A stretch of 64,000 nt of DNA from Streptomyces sp. MMBL 11-1 (GCF_028622875.1 NZ_CP117709.1:434001-498000); one strand, 5' to 3'. Shown: positions 25,752-34,830, counted from the first letter of the stretch. The notes: generated from the sequence alone by a model not told the origin. Numbers and translations are program-made.

Positions 25752-27221
25752 TCAATCGCGGGCGAGTTCGGCCTCGGCCGCCGCCAGTGCGGCGAACTCC
25801 TCCTCCGGGGCTCCCGCGACCAGCCGGTGACGGCTGTAGAGGGCGAAGTAGGCCAGCGCCACCGCGTACACGCCGAGGGCGATGAACGCCGCGTCGCGGT
25901 CCACCAGGAAGGTCGCCACCAGGGCCGAGCATGCCAGAACGAAGGCCACGGACGAGGTGAGCGCGCCGCCGGGGGTGCGGTAGGGACGCGGCAGTTCCGG
26001 TTCGCGGCGGCGCAGCACCAGATGGGAGAGCGCCATGAGGGCGTAGCTGATCGTGGCGCCGAGGACGGCCACGTTCAGCATCCGGCCGCCGTCGCCGCTC
26101 CAGGCTGCGAGCGTGAATCCGATGATTCCGGGGATCAGCAGGCCGAGGTAGGGGGACTTGCGGCGGTTGGTCAGCGAGAGGAAGCGCGGCAGGTAGCCGG
26201 CCCGGGAGAGGGCGAACAGCTGGCGGGACCCGGCGAAGATCAGGGAGAAGAAGGAGGCCACGAGTCCGGCGAGGCCCGCGTAGTTCACGAAGCGGCTCAG
26301 GGCGGTCGGCTCCCCGGTGCCCTGCAGGGCCACCACGAGCGGGTTCCCGGCCTCCTTGATGGCGTTGGCCCCCTGGGCGCCGGTGGCGGAGATGAAGGTG
26401 ATGACGGCCAGGAAGACCAGCACGACGAGCGAGATGGCCAGCGCTTTCGGCATCGAGCGGACCGGGTCCTTGGCCTCCTCGGCGGCGAGGGGCACGCCTT
26501 CCACGCCGAGGAAGAACCACATGCCGAAGGGGAAGGCCGCCCAGATCCCAAGGAGCCCGAACGGCAGCCAGGAGGAGGAGCCGAAGGCGGAGGCGTCCGC
26601 CGGGATGTCGTTGAGGCGGCCCGCGTCGAACTCGGTGAACGCGCCGACGGCGAAGATCAGCAGCGCGGCCACCGCGATGGCGGTCACCACCAGGCTGAAG
26701 CGGAGCGCCTCTCCGACTCCCCAGAGGTGGATGCCGATGAAGATCGCGAAGCAGGCGAGGTAGACGGGCCAGCCGGAGGTGAGGCCGAACAGGCCGAGGG
26801 ACTCGACGTAGTCGCCGATGAACAGCGCGATCGCGGCGGGCGCGAGGATGTACTCGATGAGGATGGCCGTGCCGGTGAGGAAGCCGCCCCAGGTGCCGAG
26901 CGCTCGCCGGGCGAAGCCGTAACCGCCGCCCGCCGTGGGCAGGATGGCGGAGAGTTCGGCCAGCGCGAAGACCAGACAGGCGTACATGACGCCCATCAGG
27001 ACCATGGCGGCGGCGAGTCCGCCGAAGCCTCCCTTGGACAGGCCGATGTTCCAGCCGGAGAAGTCGCCGGAGACGACGTAGGCGACGCCGAGCCCGGTCA
27101 GCAGGAGCCAGCCGGCGCTGCCCCGGCGCAGGGTCCTGCGGTGCAGATACGCGTCGGTGCCGGACGCTTCCGAAGTGGCGTCACCGGGTGGGCCGGCGGG
27201 TTTTTCGGTTCCCTGAGCCAT
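25752..27221 (-). CDS. APC family amino acid/amine permease (ethanolamine permease-like)
   Basis: 489 residues from ATG 27221 behind TGGAGCG. Twelve membrane helices are expected; first-helix signature GLGVAYVVSGDFSGWNIGLS and GGGYGFARRALG fit the ethanolamine permease group. Helix 6 has GVEGVPLAAEEAKDPVRSMPKAL, the conserved APC E-x-x-D-P motif. Imports a small amine or amino acid by proton symport at the cytoplasmic membrane. Ethanolamine is inferred from the family look and from the neighbouring GlnA4-like gene; other amines remain possible. Confidence 0.87.
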   Translation of the reverse strand: MAQGTEKPAGPPGDATSEASGTDAYLHRRTLRRGSAGWLLLTGLGVAYVVSGDFSGWNIGLSKGGFGGLAAAMVLMGVMYACLVFALAELSAILPTAGGGYGFARRALGTWGGFLTGTAILIEYILAPAAIALFIGDYVESLGLFGLTSGWPVYLACFAIFIGIHLWGVGEALRFSLVVTAIAVAALLIFAVGAFTEFDAGRLNDIPADASAFGSSSWLPFGLLGIWAAFPFGMWFFLGVEGVPLAAEEAKDPVRSMPKALAISLVVLVFLAVITFISATGAQGANAIKEAGNPLVVALQGTGEPTALSRFVNYAGLAGLVASFFSLIFAGSRQLFALSRAGYLPRFLSLTNRRKSPYLGLLIPGIIGFTLAAWSGDGGRMLNVAVLGATISYALMALSHLVLRRREPELPRPYRTPGGALTSSVAFVLACSALVATFLVDRDAAFIALGVYAVALAYFALYSRHRLVAGAPEEEFAALAAAEAELARD

Positions 27222-27266
27222 GAGGCGCTCCAGATGTGTGTCGACTTCAGCGTGGGCACTGCTTCG

Positions 27267-27275
27267 ACCAATGGT
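27267..27275. promoter_or_regulatory. ACCAATGGT motif upstream of the permease
   Basis: Nine-base palindrome ACCA-A-TGGT, 46 bases before the permease ATG. Its right part CAATGGT recurs at 28315-28321 in front of the GntR and synthetase genes. A candidate operator for the local GntR repressor; short, so uncertain. Confidence 0.3.
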
Positions 27276-27433
27276 TCGTCGGCACACCTTTGTGGAACGC
27301 CGGGAGAATGGCAAGGGGCGTGCGTCGAAGAGTGGTTACGGATGCGCCTCCGCGCCGGACTCCCGCGCCCCGGGGGCGCCGCCCACCGAGGGCCTCCCGC
27401 CGGATGCCTCCCGCCGGTCGGGCCGGGGCCGGC

Positions 27434-28294
27434 TCAGGCGAGGAAGCCGCGCAGCAGGGCCGCCGTGCCCCCGCAGTGCTCGCGCATCATCTCGCGGGCG
27501 GCGTCCGCGTCCCGGTCGAGCACCGCCTCGACGACGGCCGCGTGCTGGCGCTGGGAGTGCTCCAGGTTGCGCACCAGCAGCGGGATGCAGTCGAGCAGTT
27601 CGTTGAGGGTGGCCCGGACCGCGGCGTACTGGGCGGCGAGCGTACGGGAGCCGGAGAGTTCGGCGAGTGTGAGGTGGAGCAGGGTGTCCTGGCGCCGGTA
27701 GTCCTCCAGCCGGGCGCCCCGCGTCGCGTCGAGCGCGGACCGCAGTCTGGCCCCGCCGTCCGCCGGGAGCACTTCGGCGCACAGGCCCGCCGCTCCGGTC
27801 TCCAGCACCTCGCGGAAGCGCAGGGTGTCCTCCACGTCGGCGGCGGCGACGCGGCGGCGCAGTTCGCCGCCGTCGGGGGCCGCGGTGCGCGGCAGGACGA
27901 ACGTTCCTCCGTAACGGCCCCGTCGGCTCTCGACCATGTTCTGGTCCTGGAGGACCTTGAGGACCTCGCGCAGCGTCACCCTGCTGATCTTCAGATGCTG
28001 GGACAACTCGCGTTCGGGGGGCAGTCGTTCGCCGGGCGGGACCAGGCCCAGCCGCAGGAGCTGGAGGACCTGCTCCAGTGCCTCCTCGAAGCCGTTGCCC
28101 GCGCGGACGGGCCGCAGCACGGAGCCCGGCCGGCCGGTCGCGGCGCCGCTCCCGCCCCCGGAGGTGCCGGCCCCCGCCCCTGCGGCCGCGGCCGTTCCCG
28201 CCACCCCTGACGTTCCCGCAGCCCCTGACGCCCCCGCCGTTCCCGCCGTTACTGCCGCCGGACGGGTGTCGTCCGCTCGCCGCCTCGTGGCCAC
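27434..28294 (-). CDS. GntR family regulator, FadR/FCD subfamily (EpuRI-like)
   Basis: 286 residues from GTG 28294 with GAAGGGGA upstream. The first 60 residues are a low-complexity Ala/Gly/Thr/Ser extension; then a winged helix (about 68-135: LRLGLVPPGERLPPERELSQ, ISRVTLREVLKVLQDQNMV) and an all-helical FCD effector domain (about 145-280, with His/Asp metal-site type residues). It sits divergently to the GlnA4-like gene, as the known EpuRI repressor does to glnA4 in S. coelicolor. It probably represses synthetase and permease until the amine is present. The long N-terminal tail is unusual. Confidence 0.87.
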   Translation of the reverse strand: MATRRRADDTRPAAVTAGTAGASGAAGTSGVAGTAAAAGAGAGTSGGGSGAATGRPGSVLRPVRAGNGFEEALEQVLQLLRLGLVPPGERLPPERELSQHLKISRVTLREVLKVLQDQNMVESRRGRYGGTFVLPRTAAPDGGELRRRVAAADVEDTLRFREVLETGAAGLCAEVLPADGGARLRSALDATRGARLEDYRRQDTLLHLTLAELSGSRTLAAQYAAVRATLNELLDCIPLLVRNLEHSQRQHAAVVEAVLDRDADAAREMMREHCGGTAALLRGFLA

Positions 28295-28314
28295 TGGCCG
28301 ATCCCCTTCCCAAG

Positions 28315-28331
28315 CAATGGTCCCCTGCCAT
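28315..28331. promoter_or_regulatory. Candidate GntR operator between regulator and synthetase
   Basis: CAATGGT (28315-28321) lies within ATGG-N7-CCAT (28317-28331) in the 73-bp divergent gap. The same CAATGGT occurs upstream of the permease. Position suits control of both divergent genes. Confidence 0.4.
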
Positions 28332-28367
28332 ACCTTAAGCCTCCCGGTTCACCCAAGGAGGAATCCC

Positions 28368-29732
28368 GTGGCAGACCGCACACCCCCGCTCGGCATCGAC
28401 GAGCTCCGCTCACGGGTCGCCGACGGGTCGACAGACACCGTGGTGCTGGCCTTCCCGGACATGCAGGGCCGGCTCCAGGGCAAGCGGTTCGCGGCCGGGT
28501 TCTTCCTCGACGAGGTGCTGGAGCACGGCACCGAGGGCTGCAACTACCTCCTGGCCGTCGACACCGAGATGCGGACCGTCGACGGCTACGCGATGTCCTC
28601 GTGGGAGAACGGCTACGGCGACTTCGGCATGGTCCCCGATCCGGCCACCCTGCGCCCCGTCCCCTGGCACGAGGGGACCGCCCTGCTGATCGCGGATCTC
28701 GCGTGGCCCGACGGCAGTCCGGTGGTGGCGGCCCCGCGTCAGATCCTGCGCCGCCAGCTCGACCGGCTGGCGGAGCTCGGTTGCACCGCCCAGGTGGGCA
28801 CGGAGCTGGAGTTCATCGTCTTCCGGGACAGTTACGAGGAGGCCTGGGACCGCGACTACCGGGGGCTGACCCCGGCCAACCAGTACAACATCGACTACTC
28901 GATCCTCGGCACCGGGCGTATCGAGCCGCTGCTGCGCCGGATCCGCAACGAGATGCAGGCGGCCGGGCTGACCGTCGAGTCCGCCAAGGGCGAGTGCAAT
29001 CCCGGCCAGCACGAGATCGTCTTCCGCTACGACGAGGCGCTCACCACCTGTGACCAGCACGCCGTCTACAAGACGGGCGCCAAGGAGATCGCGGCACAGG
29101 AGGGCGTCTCGCTGACGTTCATGGCCAAGTACGACGAGCGCGAGGGCAACTCCTGCCATATTCACCTCTCGCTGACCGACGCGGACGGCACGAACCTGAT
29201 GGCGGGCGAGGGCGAGGGCGGCATGTCCGAGCTGATGCGGCACTTCCTGGCCGGCCAGCTCGCCGCCCTGCGGGACTTCTCCCTTCTCTACGCGCCCACC
29301 ATCAACTCCTACAAGCGTTTCCAGCCCGGCTCCTTCGCCCCCACGGCCGTCGCCTGGGGCGTCGACAACCGCACCTGTGCCCTGCGGGTCGTCGGCCACG
29401 GGCGCTCGATGCGCTTCGAGAACCGGCTGCCCGGCGGTGACGTCAACCCGCACCTTGCCGTCGCCGGTCTGGTCGCCGCCGGACTGTACGGGGTCGAGCA
29501 CGGGCTGGAGCTGCCCGAGGCCTGTACGGGCAACGCCTACACCGGGGACTACGACCAGGTGCCGACGACCCTGCGCGAGGCCGCCGAGCTGTGGGAGGCC
29601 AGCCCCATCGCCAAGGAGGCGTTCGGCGAGGAGGTCGTCGCGCACTACCTGAACATGGCCCGTGTCGAACTGACCGCGTACGACTCCGCGGTGACCGACT
29701 GGGAGCTGCGCCGCTCCTTCGAACGCCTCTGA
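28368..29732 (+). CDS. glnA4: Glutamine synthetase-like gamma-glutamyl-amine ligase (GlnA4-type)
   Basis: 454 residues from GTG 28368, with a perfect AAGGAGG seven bases upstream. Type I synthetase fold: beta-grasp N-terminus (about 10-105: VVLAFPDMQGRLQGKRF) and catalytic barrel with metal-binding GTELEFIVF, GECNPGQHEIVF, HIHLSL, and R-containing RFQPGSFAPTAVAWG and RFENRLPGGDVNPHLA. The changes from true glutamine synthetase and the gene neighbourhood match S. coelicolor GlnA4, which makes gamma-glutamylethanolamide from glutamate, ATP and ethanolamine. Polyamine ligation (GlnA3-like) is the main alternative. First gene of a plus operon with aldehyde dehydrogenase and SDR. Confidence 0.85.
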   Translation: MADRTPPLGIDELRSRVADGSTDTVVLAFPDMQGRLQGKRFAAGFFLDEVLEHGTEGCNYLLAVDTEMRTVDGYAMSSWENGYGDFGMVPDPATLRPVPWHEGTALLIADLAWPDGSPVVAAPRQILRRQLDRLAELGCTAQVGTELEFIVFRDSYEEAWDRDYRGLTPANQYNIDYSILGTGRIEPLLRRIRNEMQAAGLTVESAKGECNPGQHEIVFRYDEALTTCDQHAVYKTGAKEIAAQEGVSLTFMAKYDEREGNSCHIHLSLTDADGTNLMAGEGEGGMSELMRHFLAGQLAALRDFSLLYAPTINSYKRFQPGSFAPTAVAWGVDNRTCALRVVGHGRSMRFENRLPGGDVNPHLAVAGLVAAGLYGVEHGLELPEACTGNAYTGDYDQVPTTLREAAELWEASPIAKEAFGEEVVAHYLNMARVELTAYDSAVTDWELRRSFERL

Positions 29733-29783
29733 CAGCCGGCAACCCTCCGTGCCACCACCCGCTTCCGTGATCGGAGTCCGAAC

Positions 29784-31166
29784 GTGCCACCACCCACCCT
29801 GGACGTCCTGAACCCGGCGACCGCCGAGGTCGTCGCCACCGTCCCCGCGGCCTCCGCCGCCGATGTGGACGCGGCCGTCCACGTCGCCGCCTCGGCCCAG
29901 CGCCGCTGGGCGGCCGCCGCCCCTGCCGACCGGGCGCGGCTGCTGCGCCGCTTCGCCGTCGTCGTCGACGAACACATCGAGGAACTGGCCCGGCTGGAGG
30001 TGCGGGAGGCCGGCCACACCATCGGCAACGCCCGGTGGGAGGCCGGCAACGTCCGCGATCTCCTCGACTACAGCGCGGGCGGGGCCGAACGGCTGCTCGG
30101 CCGGCAGATCCCGGTGGCGGGCGGTATCGACTTCACGGTCCTGGAGCCGCTGGGGGTCATCGGGGTCATCGCCCCGTGGAACTTCCCGATGCCGATCGCC
30201 GCCTGGGGTCTCGCCCCGGCCCTCGCGGCGGGCAACGCCGTCCTTCTCAAGCCCGCCGAGACGACGCCGCTGACCGCTCTCCGGCTGGCCGAACTCGCCC
30301 TGGAGGCAGGCCTTCCCGAGGGGCTGTTCCAGGTGCTGCCCGGTGAGGGCCCGGTGGCCGGCAGCGCCCTGGTCGAACACCCGGGCGTCGCGAAGATCGT
30401 GTTCACCGGCTCCACCCGCACCGGCAAGCACATCATGACCCGCTGCGCCGAGCGGGTGAAGCGGCTCACCCTGGAGCTGGGCGGCAAGAGCCCCAACGTC
30501 ATCTTCGCCGACGCCGATGTGGCGGCCGCCGCGGCGGCCGTACCGATGTCCTTTCTGGACAACGCCGGTCAGGACTGCTGCGCCCGCACCCGGATCCTGG
30601 TCGAGCGGTCCGTGTACGACCGCTTCCTCGACCTGCTCGTCCCGGCGGTGTCCGCCGTCGTGGTGGGCGATCCGGCGGACGAGAAGACCCAGATGGGGCC
30701 GCTGATCTCGGCCGTCCAGCGCGACCGCGTCCGGGGCCTCGTCGACGGCGGCCGGAAAGCCGACGGCGCCCGGACCATCCTCGGAACGGCCCCGGAGGGC
30801 CCCGGGTTCTGGTACCCGCCGACCGTCCTCACCGGGGTGTCGCCCGAGGCGCCGGTGGCGGTCGAGGAGGTCTTCGGGCCGGTCGCCGTGGTCCTGCCGT
30901 TCGAGGACGAACAGGACGCGCTGCGCCTCGCCAACGCCACCGACTACGGGCTCGCCGGCTCGGTCTGGACCCGGGACGTGGGCCGCGCGCTGCGCGTGAG
31001 CCAGGGGCTGCGGGCGGGCAACCTCTCCGTCAACTCGCACGCCAGTGTGCGCTATGCGACCCCCTTCGGCGGCTACAAGCAGTCGGGCCTGGGCCGCGAG
31101 CTCGGCCCGGACGCGCTGGCCGCCTTCACCGAGACCAAGAACGTCTTCATCAGCACGGAGGCCTGA
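29784..31166 (+). CDS. NAD(P)-dependent aldehyde dehydrogenase
   Basis: 460 residues from GTG 29784. Cofactor motif [20 protein letters not shown] (129-148), general base Glu231 in LELGGKSPN and nucleophile Cys265 in [11 protein letters not shown] (a second Cys follows). In this operon it probably oxidises the aldehyde derived from the gamma-glutamylated amine, the equivalent of PuuC. The next gene begins five bases after its stop, so the two are translationally linked. Confidence 0.92.
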   Translation: MPPPTLDVLNPATAEVVATVPAASAADVDAAVHVAASAQRRWAAAAPADRARLLRRFAVVVDEHIEELARLEVREAGHTIGNARWEAGNVRDLLDYSAGGAERLLGRQIPVAGGIDFTVLEPLGVIGVIAPWNFPMPIAAWGLAPALAAGNAVLLKPAETTPLTALRLAELALEAGLPEGLFQVLPGEGPVAGSALVEHPGVAKIVFTGSTRTGKHIMTRCAERVKRLTLELGGKSPNVIFADADVAAAAAAVPMSFLDNAGQDCCARTRILVERSVYDRFLDLLVPAVSAVVVGDPADEKTQMGPLISAVQRDRVRGLVDGGRKADGARTILGTAPEGPGFWYPPTVLTGVSPEAPVAVEEVFGPVAVVLPFEDEQDALRLANATDYGLAGSVWTRDVGRALRVSQGLRAGNLSVNSHASVRYATPFGGYKQSGLGRELGPDALAAFTETKNVFISTEA

Positions 31167-31171
31167 GCACC

Positions 31172-31957
31172 ATGACCGACACCTCTTCCGTCTGCCGCCG
31201 CCTGGTCGGCCGCACCGCCGTCGTCACCGGAGCCGGCAGCGGCATCGGCCTGGCCACCGCCCGGCGGCTGGCCGCCGAGGGCGCGCACGTCGTCTGCGCC
31301 GATGTGGACGAGGAGCGCGGCGAGGCCGCCGCCGCCGAGACCGCCGGGCTCTTCGTCCGTACCGACGTCACCGACGCCGAGCAGGTCGACGCCCTCTTCA
31401 CGACCGCGTTCGACACCTACGGCTCGGTCGACGTCGCGTTCAACAACGCGGGCATCTCCCCACCGGACGACGACTCCATCCTGGACACCGGCCTGGAGGC
31501 CTGGCGGCGGGTGCAGGAGGTCAACCTGACCTCGGTGTACCTCTGTTGCAAGGCGGCGATCCCCTATATGCGCGACCAGGGCAAGGGCTCCATCATCAAC
31601 ACGGCGTCCTTCGTGGCCCGGATGGGCGCGGCCACCTCACAGATCTCGTACACCGCGTCCAAGGGCGGGGTCCTGGCGATGTCGCGCGAGCTGGGCGTGC
31701 AGTTCGCGCGCGACGGGATCCGGGTCAACGCCCTGTGCCCCGGCCCGGTCAACACCCCGCTGCTGCAGGAGCTGTTCGCCAAGGACCCGGAGCGGGCCGC
31801 CCGGCGTCTTGTGCACATCCCGGTCGGCCGGTTCGCCGAGCCGGCCGAGATCGCCGCCGCCGTCGCGTTCCTGGCGAGCGACGATTCCTCGTTCGTGAAC
31901 GCCACGGACTTCCTGGTCGACGGCGGGCTCGCCGGGGCGTACGTCACCCCGGTCTGA
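31172..31957 (+). CDS. Short-chain dehydrogenase/reductase
   Basis: 261 residues. Classical SDR: TGAGSGIG (19-26) cofactor loop, Asp44-x-Asp46 after strand 2 favouring NAD, NNAG (91-94), catalytic Ser near 146, Tyr160 and Lys164 in YTASKGG. It starts five bases after the aldehyde dehydrogenase. An alcohol-oxidising enzyme beside an aldehyde dehydrogenase fits a substrate with a terminal hydroxyl, such as gamma-glutamylethanolamide. Confidence 0.92.
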   Translation: MTDTSSVCRRLVGRTAVVTGAGSGIGLATARRLAAEGAHVVCADVDEERGEAAAAETAGLFVRTDVTDAEQVDALFTTAFDTYGSVDVAFNNAGISPPDDDSILDTGLEAWRRVQEVNLTSVYLCCKAAIPYMRDQGKGSIINTASFVARMGAATSQISYTASKGGVLAMSRELGVQFARDGIRVNALCPGPVNTPLLQELFAKDPERAARRLVHIPVGRFAEPAEIAAAVAFLASDDSSFVNATDFLVDGGLAGAYVTPV

Positions 31958-31977
31958 GCCCGAAGGTCCCGGCGATC

Positions 31978-32004
31978 CCGGCGGCCGGGCCGACCGGCCG
32001 CCGG
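31978..32004. terminator. Bidirectional terminator between SDR and PucR genes
   Basis: Perfect 11-bp stem CCGGCGGCCGG (31978-31988) and CCGGCCGCCGG (31994-32004) with a five-base loop, ending at the stop of the convergent PucR gene. Confidence 0.75.
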
Positions 32005-33210
32005 TCAGCCCGTGGTGGTGGCCGAATCGTCCCGAAGACGCCGGGCGCGGAGCACCAGGAGCATCTCGAAGCGCTGGTCCGGTTCGTCGATGGCGTCACC
32101 CCACAGCTCGCGGATCTGCCGCAGCCGGTAGCGGGCCGTCTGCGGGTGGATGCCGAGGCGGGCGGCCACCTCCGGGGCGCCCCCGGGGGTCTCGATCCAG
32201 GCGAGCAGCGTCTCGGACAGGCGCCGGGCCTGGGTCGGACCGAGGTCGTCCAGCGGGGCGAGGCAGCGGCGGGCGGACGCGTCGATCAGCTCCTCGGCGG
32301 GGAGCAGCAGCAGTTCCTCCGTCCGCTCGGTGCAGTACAGCACCTCGCCCTGCGGCAGCAGGCCCTTCTTGATCAGCTGGACCGCGGTCTCCGCCCAGCG
32401 CAGCGAGGTGGCCGCGGCCGCCAGCGGTACCGCCGGGCCGATCGCCCCGGACCAGCCGGCCGTGGCGCGCCGCAGGATCTCCGCACGGCCCGCCGTGTCC
32501 GGGTCCGGGATGACGATGCGCGGCTGCTCGCTCTCCATCTCCAGCAGAATGCCCTGCCCGACCGCCGGGGCCACGGCCTCGCGGGCCGGGCGCATGAGCA
32601 CGCCCACGGAGATCGTCTCCGGAAGCTCCCAGCCGATGCGGGCGGCCCGCTCGGCCAGGGCCACGGACACGTCGCCCCGGTGTTCCACCAGGAGGAGATC
32701 GATCAGCTGGCGCTGGAGGCGGAGCCGTTCGCTGGCGCGCCGGGCCGCCGCCTCGGCGTAGCCCCGTACCGACTGTTCCACGAGCCCGTCCAGATACTCG
32801 AATCCCGATTCGGCGAGCTCGTACATCGCGGGCGCGGGGATGTCGGCCTGCTGGCCGATCTCGGCGAGCCTGCGCCAGGTGAGCCGGACCCCGAGGCGAT
32901 AGATGGCCTGGAGCGCGTCGAGGCTGCGGCCCTCAAGGCCCTCGCCCCGCCCGAACTCCTGGAACATCTCCGGCGGCACCCGTGGGTGGGCTCCCTCGGT
33001 GAGGTTGTGGACGAAGCCTTCGATGGCGCGGCGAATTCCGACGAGGGCCAGCGGCTCCCCGGACTCGTCCTCGACCAGGTGCAGATAGGGGTATTCCTGA
33101 CGTATCTGGTGCAAAATCGTCTGGGCGAGCTCCGGGGCCTCGGCCCGGGCGATCGCCTCGAAACGGTCGAGCTTCGACCGGGGGACGTCCTGCCAGGCCG
33201 GGCGGGTCAC
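32005..33210 (-). CDS. PucR/CdaR-type helix-turn-helix regulator
   Basis: 401 residues from GTG 33210. A long helical N-terminal region (about 1-170), a central GGDEF-like/CdaR region (about 175-320) and the C-terminal PucR helix-turn-helix (about 345-395: EVAARLGIHPQTARYRLRQI). Members activate purine, nitrogen or morphogenesis genes. Its GTG overlaps the TGA of the upstream 50-residue peptide gene, so it is translationally coupled. It closes the ethanolamine-type locus but converges on it, so a regulatory tie to that locus is only a guess. Confidence 0.88.
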   Translation of the reverse strand: MTRPAWQDVPRSKLDRFEAIARAEAPELAQTILHQIRQEYPYLHLVEDESGEPLALVGIRRAIEGFVHNLTEGAHPRVPPEMFQEFGRGEGLEGRSLDALQAIYRLGVRLTWRRLAEIGQQADIPAPAMYELAESGFEYLDGLVEQSVRGYAEAAARRASERLRLQRQLIDLLLVEHRGDVSVALAERAARIGWELPETISVGVLMRPAREAVAPAVGQGILLEMESEQPRIVIPDPDTAGRAEILRRATAGWSGAIGPAVPLAAAATSLRWAETAVQLIKKGLLPQGEVLYCTERTEELLLLPAEELIDASARRCLAPLDDLGPTQARRLSETLLAWIETPGGAPEVAARLGIHPQTARYRLRQIRELWGDAIDEPDQRFEMLLVLRARRLRDDSATTTG

Positions 33211-33359
33211 GGAGCCGCCGGGGCGGTGTCGTAGCTGATCAGGGGCGTGTTGGGCTGGTCGGGAGTGGCGTCGAGCAGTGCCACGACACCGACCGCCGCG
33301 CCAACGGCGAGCGTGGCGGCCACCAGGACGGTGACAGCTGCGGCGATGAGTCTGCGCAT
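33207..33359 (-). CDS. 50-residue membrane or secreted peptide coupled to the PucR regulator
   Basis: From ATG 33359, preceded by AAGGAG. MRRLIAAAVTVLVAATLAVG begins a single hydrophobic segment (about 4-30), followed by a 20-residue polar tail ending SYDTAPAAP. No known family recognised. The TGA overlaps the regulator GTG by four bases, so PucR translation depends on it. It may be a small membrane sensor or anchor for the regulator. Confidence 0.6.
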   Translation of the reverse strand: MRRLIAAAVTVLVAATLAVGAAVGVVALLDATPDQPNTPLISYDTAPAAP

Positions 33360-33440
33360 AGTCGGGTCAGCTCCTTGCTGGAGGCGATCCCCACCCCTGC
33401 AGCCGGGCCCCTCCGGCTGGGACACAGTGTCGACAGCACA

Positions 33441-33469
33441 TTGACATCCGTCAAGGGCGTGCCTACTGT
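33441..33469 (+). promoter_or_regulatory. Vegetative promoter of the glycan operon
   Basis: TTGACA (33441-33446), 17-base spacer, TACTGT (33464-33469): very close to the HrdB/sigma-70 consensus. TTGAC-ATCC-GTCAA (33441-33454) is also an inverted repeat over the -35, a possible operator. It lies about 75 bases before the DUF3068 start. Confidence 0.75.
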
Positions 33470-33541
33470 TCACGCCAATCAAGGGCTGACCGGCCCGGGC
33501 CCGTGCACCTCCGCGAAGAGATTCGACCCAGGAGTGCCCGG

Positions 33542-34525
33542 ATGCGCCACAACGCTTCACCCCTGTCGCTTGTCCTGCTGGGCGCAGGGGTTTTCCTGCT
33601 CGTCCTCGCGCCGCTGCTCGTCTGGTACGTCCAGCCGCATGCCAAGCGCACCCCCATCGACATCGACACCACCACCGTCTTCACCGGGACGGGCAGCTAT
33701 TTCGACACGTCCGAGGTGGAGACGGTCGAGGGCAGAACGATCACGATCACGCGGCAGGTGCGCGGGGACGTGGCCGACAGCGAGAAGAGCGGCAACGCCG
33801 TGTGGGACGTCTCCACCTCGGTCGACCACCAGGGCACCCTGCCCGCCTCGGACCCCCGTGACGCCCTCCAGTGGACGCTGGAGCGCTGGGTGACCGACCG
33901 GACCACGAACGAGCCGGTCCACTGCTGCGAGGAGTCCCCGACGTTCGACGGGGAGGCCTATCTCAAGTTCCCCTTCGACGTCGAGAAGCGTTCCTACCGC
34001 TGGTGGGACAGCACGCTCGGCGGGGTGGTGCGGCTCTCCTACGCCGGTGAGCAGGAGGTTCAGGGCTACTCCGGTCTGCTCTTCAAGGGCGAGGTCGAGC
34101 CCACGAAGACCGGGGTGCGCCAGGTGCCCGGAGTGCTCGTGGGGAAGAAGAAGATCCCCCAGGTGCTGGCGGAGGAGTGGTATGCCAACAGCGGCATCGA
34201 GCTGGTGGTGGACCGGCGCACCGGCCGCATCATGAACGCGGCGATCGGCCCGAGGAAGACGCTGCGCGCGCCGGGCTCGGAGAAGGACGCCGTCGTGCTC
34301 CTGGAGAGCAAGCGCGTGGAGTTCACCGAGGAGACCCAGCTCAAGCAGGTCGAGCTGGCGTCGGCGGACAGCGACCGGCTGGCGATGCTCGGCACGACCG
34401 CGCCGGCCGGGGCGGCGGGGCTGGGCGTCGTGCTCGCGGTGGCGGGCGTCGTGCTCGTCGTCCGGGGGCGCCGGACGGAGCCGGAAGCGTCGAATACTCA
34501 CATGATGACGATTCCGCGCATCTGA
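33542..34525 (+). CDS. DUF3068 membrane-anchored protein
   Basis: 327 residues from ATG 33542 behind CAGGAG (GTG 33503 is a longer alternative). One N-terminal helix (about 9-30: LVLLGAGVFLLVLAPLLVWY), a large external domain (31-280) and one C-terminal helix (about 283-303) match the DUF3068/PorA-like family of actinobacteria. Function unknown; relatives are cell-envelope proteins found near lipid and glycan genes. It is first in the glycan gene run but separated from the GT4 gene by 305 bases. Confidence 0.85.
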   Translation: MRHNASPLSLVLLGAGVFLLVLAPLLVWYVQPHAKRTPIDIDTTTVFTGTGSYFDTSEVETVEGRTITITRQVRGDVADSEKSGNAVWDVSTSVDHQGTLPASDPRDALQWTLERWVTDRTTNEPVHCCEESPTFDGEAYLKFPFDVEKRSYRWWDSTLGGVVRLSYAGEQEVQGYSGLLFKGEVEPTKTGVRQVPGVLVGKKKIPQVLAEEWYANSGIELVVDRRTGRIMNAAIGPRKTLRAPGSEKDAVVLLESKRVEFTEETQLKQVELASADSDRLAMLGTTAPAGAAGLGVVLAVAGVVLVVRGRRTEPEASNTHMMTIPRI

Positions 34526-34830
34526 GTTACCGGCAAGTTGTTGCACCGGTGAGTAGCCGGGCGCGTACCGGTGCCGAAAACTGTCTATCCCCACCAGAGC
34601 ACGGCCCCCCGGTCCTGTCCCCGTCCGCCCTCTCCTCTTCACTTCCTCACCCTCCTCATCACCCTCATCGCCTCTTCTCTCACCACCCTTCTCGATCCCT
34701 CGCCCCGCAGCCGGGCTCCCGGCCCGGCGCACCCCTGTCCCGGCCCCCCGGTACGTCCCCTCTCCAAGCGGCCCCCGCCCCGGGTGCCGCTCCCCCGAGT
34801 CCCCTCTCCCCGAGCCGAGTTGGAGCACTC
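34526..34830 (+). other. 305-bp gap with pyrimidine-rich tract
   Basis: From about 34613 to 34707 the plus strand is almost entirely C and T, with repeated CCTCA/CCCTC units; purines are rare. The gap also has a small inverted repeat CACCGGTG near 34544. Translation in one frame gives a hydrophobic stretch (HFLTLLITLIASSLTTLL), but there is no convincing start, so no gene is called. It could form a triplex or act as an unstructured leader to the GT4 gene. Confidence 0.4.

Noticed and set aside
34571..34830. Small hydrophobic protein encoded by the pyrimidine tract
   Set aside because: One frame reads HFLTLLITLIASSLTTLL, but pyrimidine-rich DNA codes for Leu/Ser/Pro/Phe in any case; no good start site.
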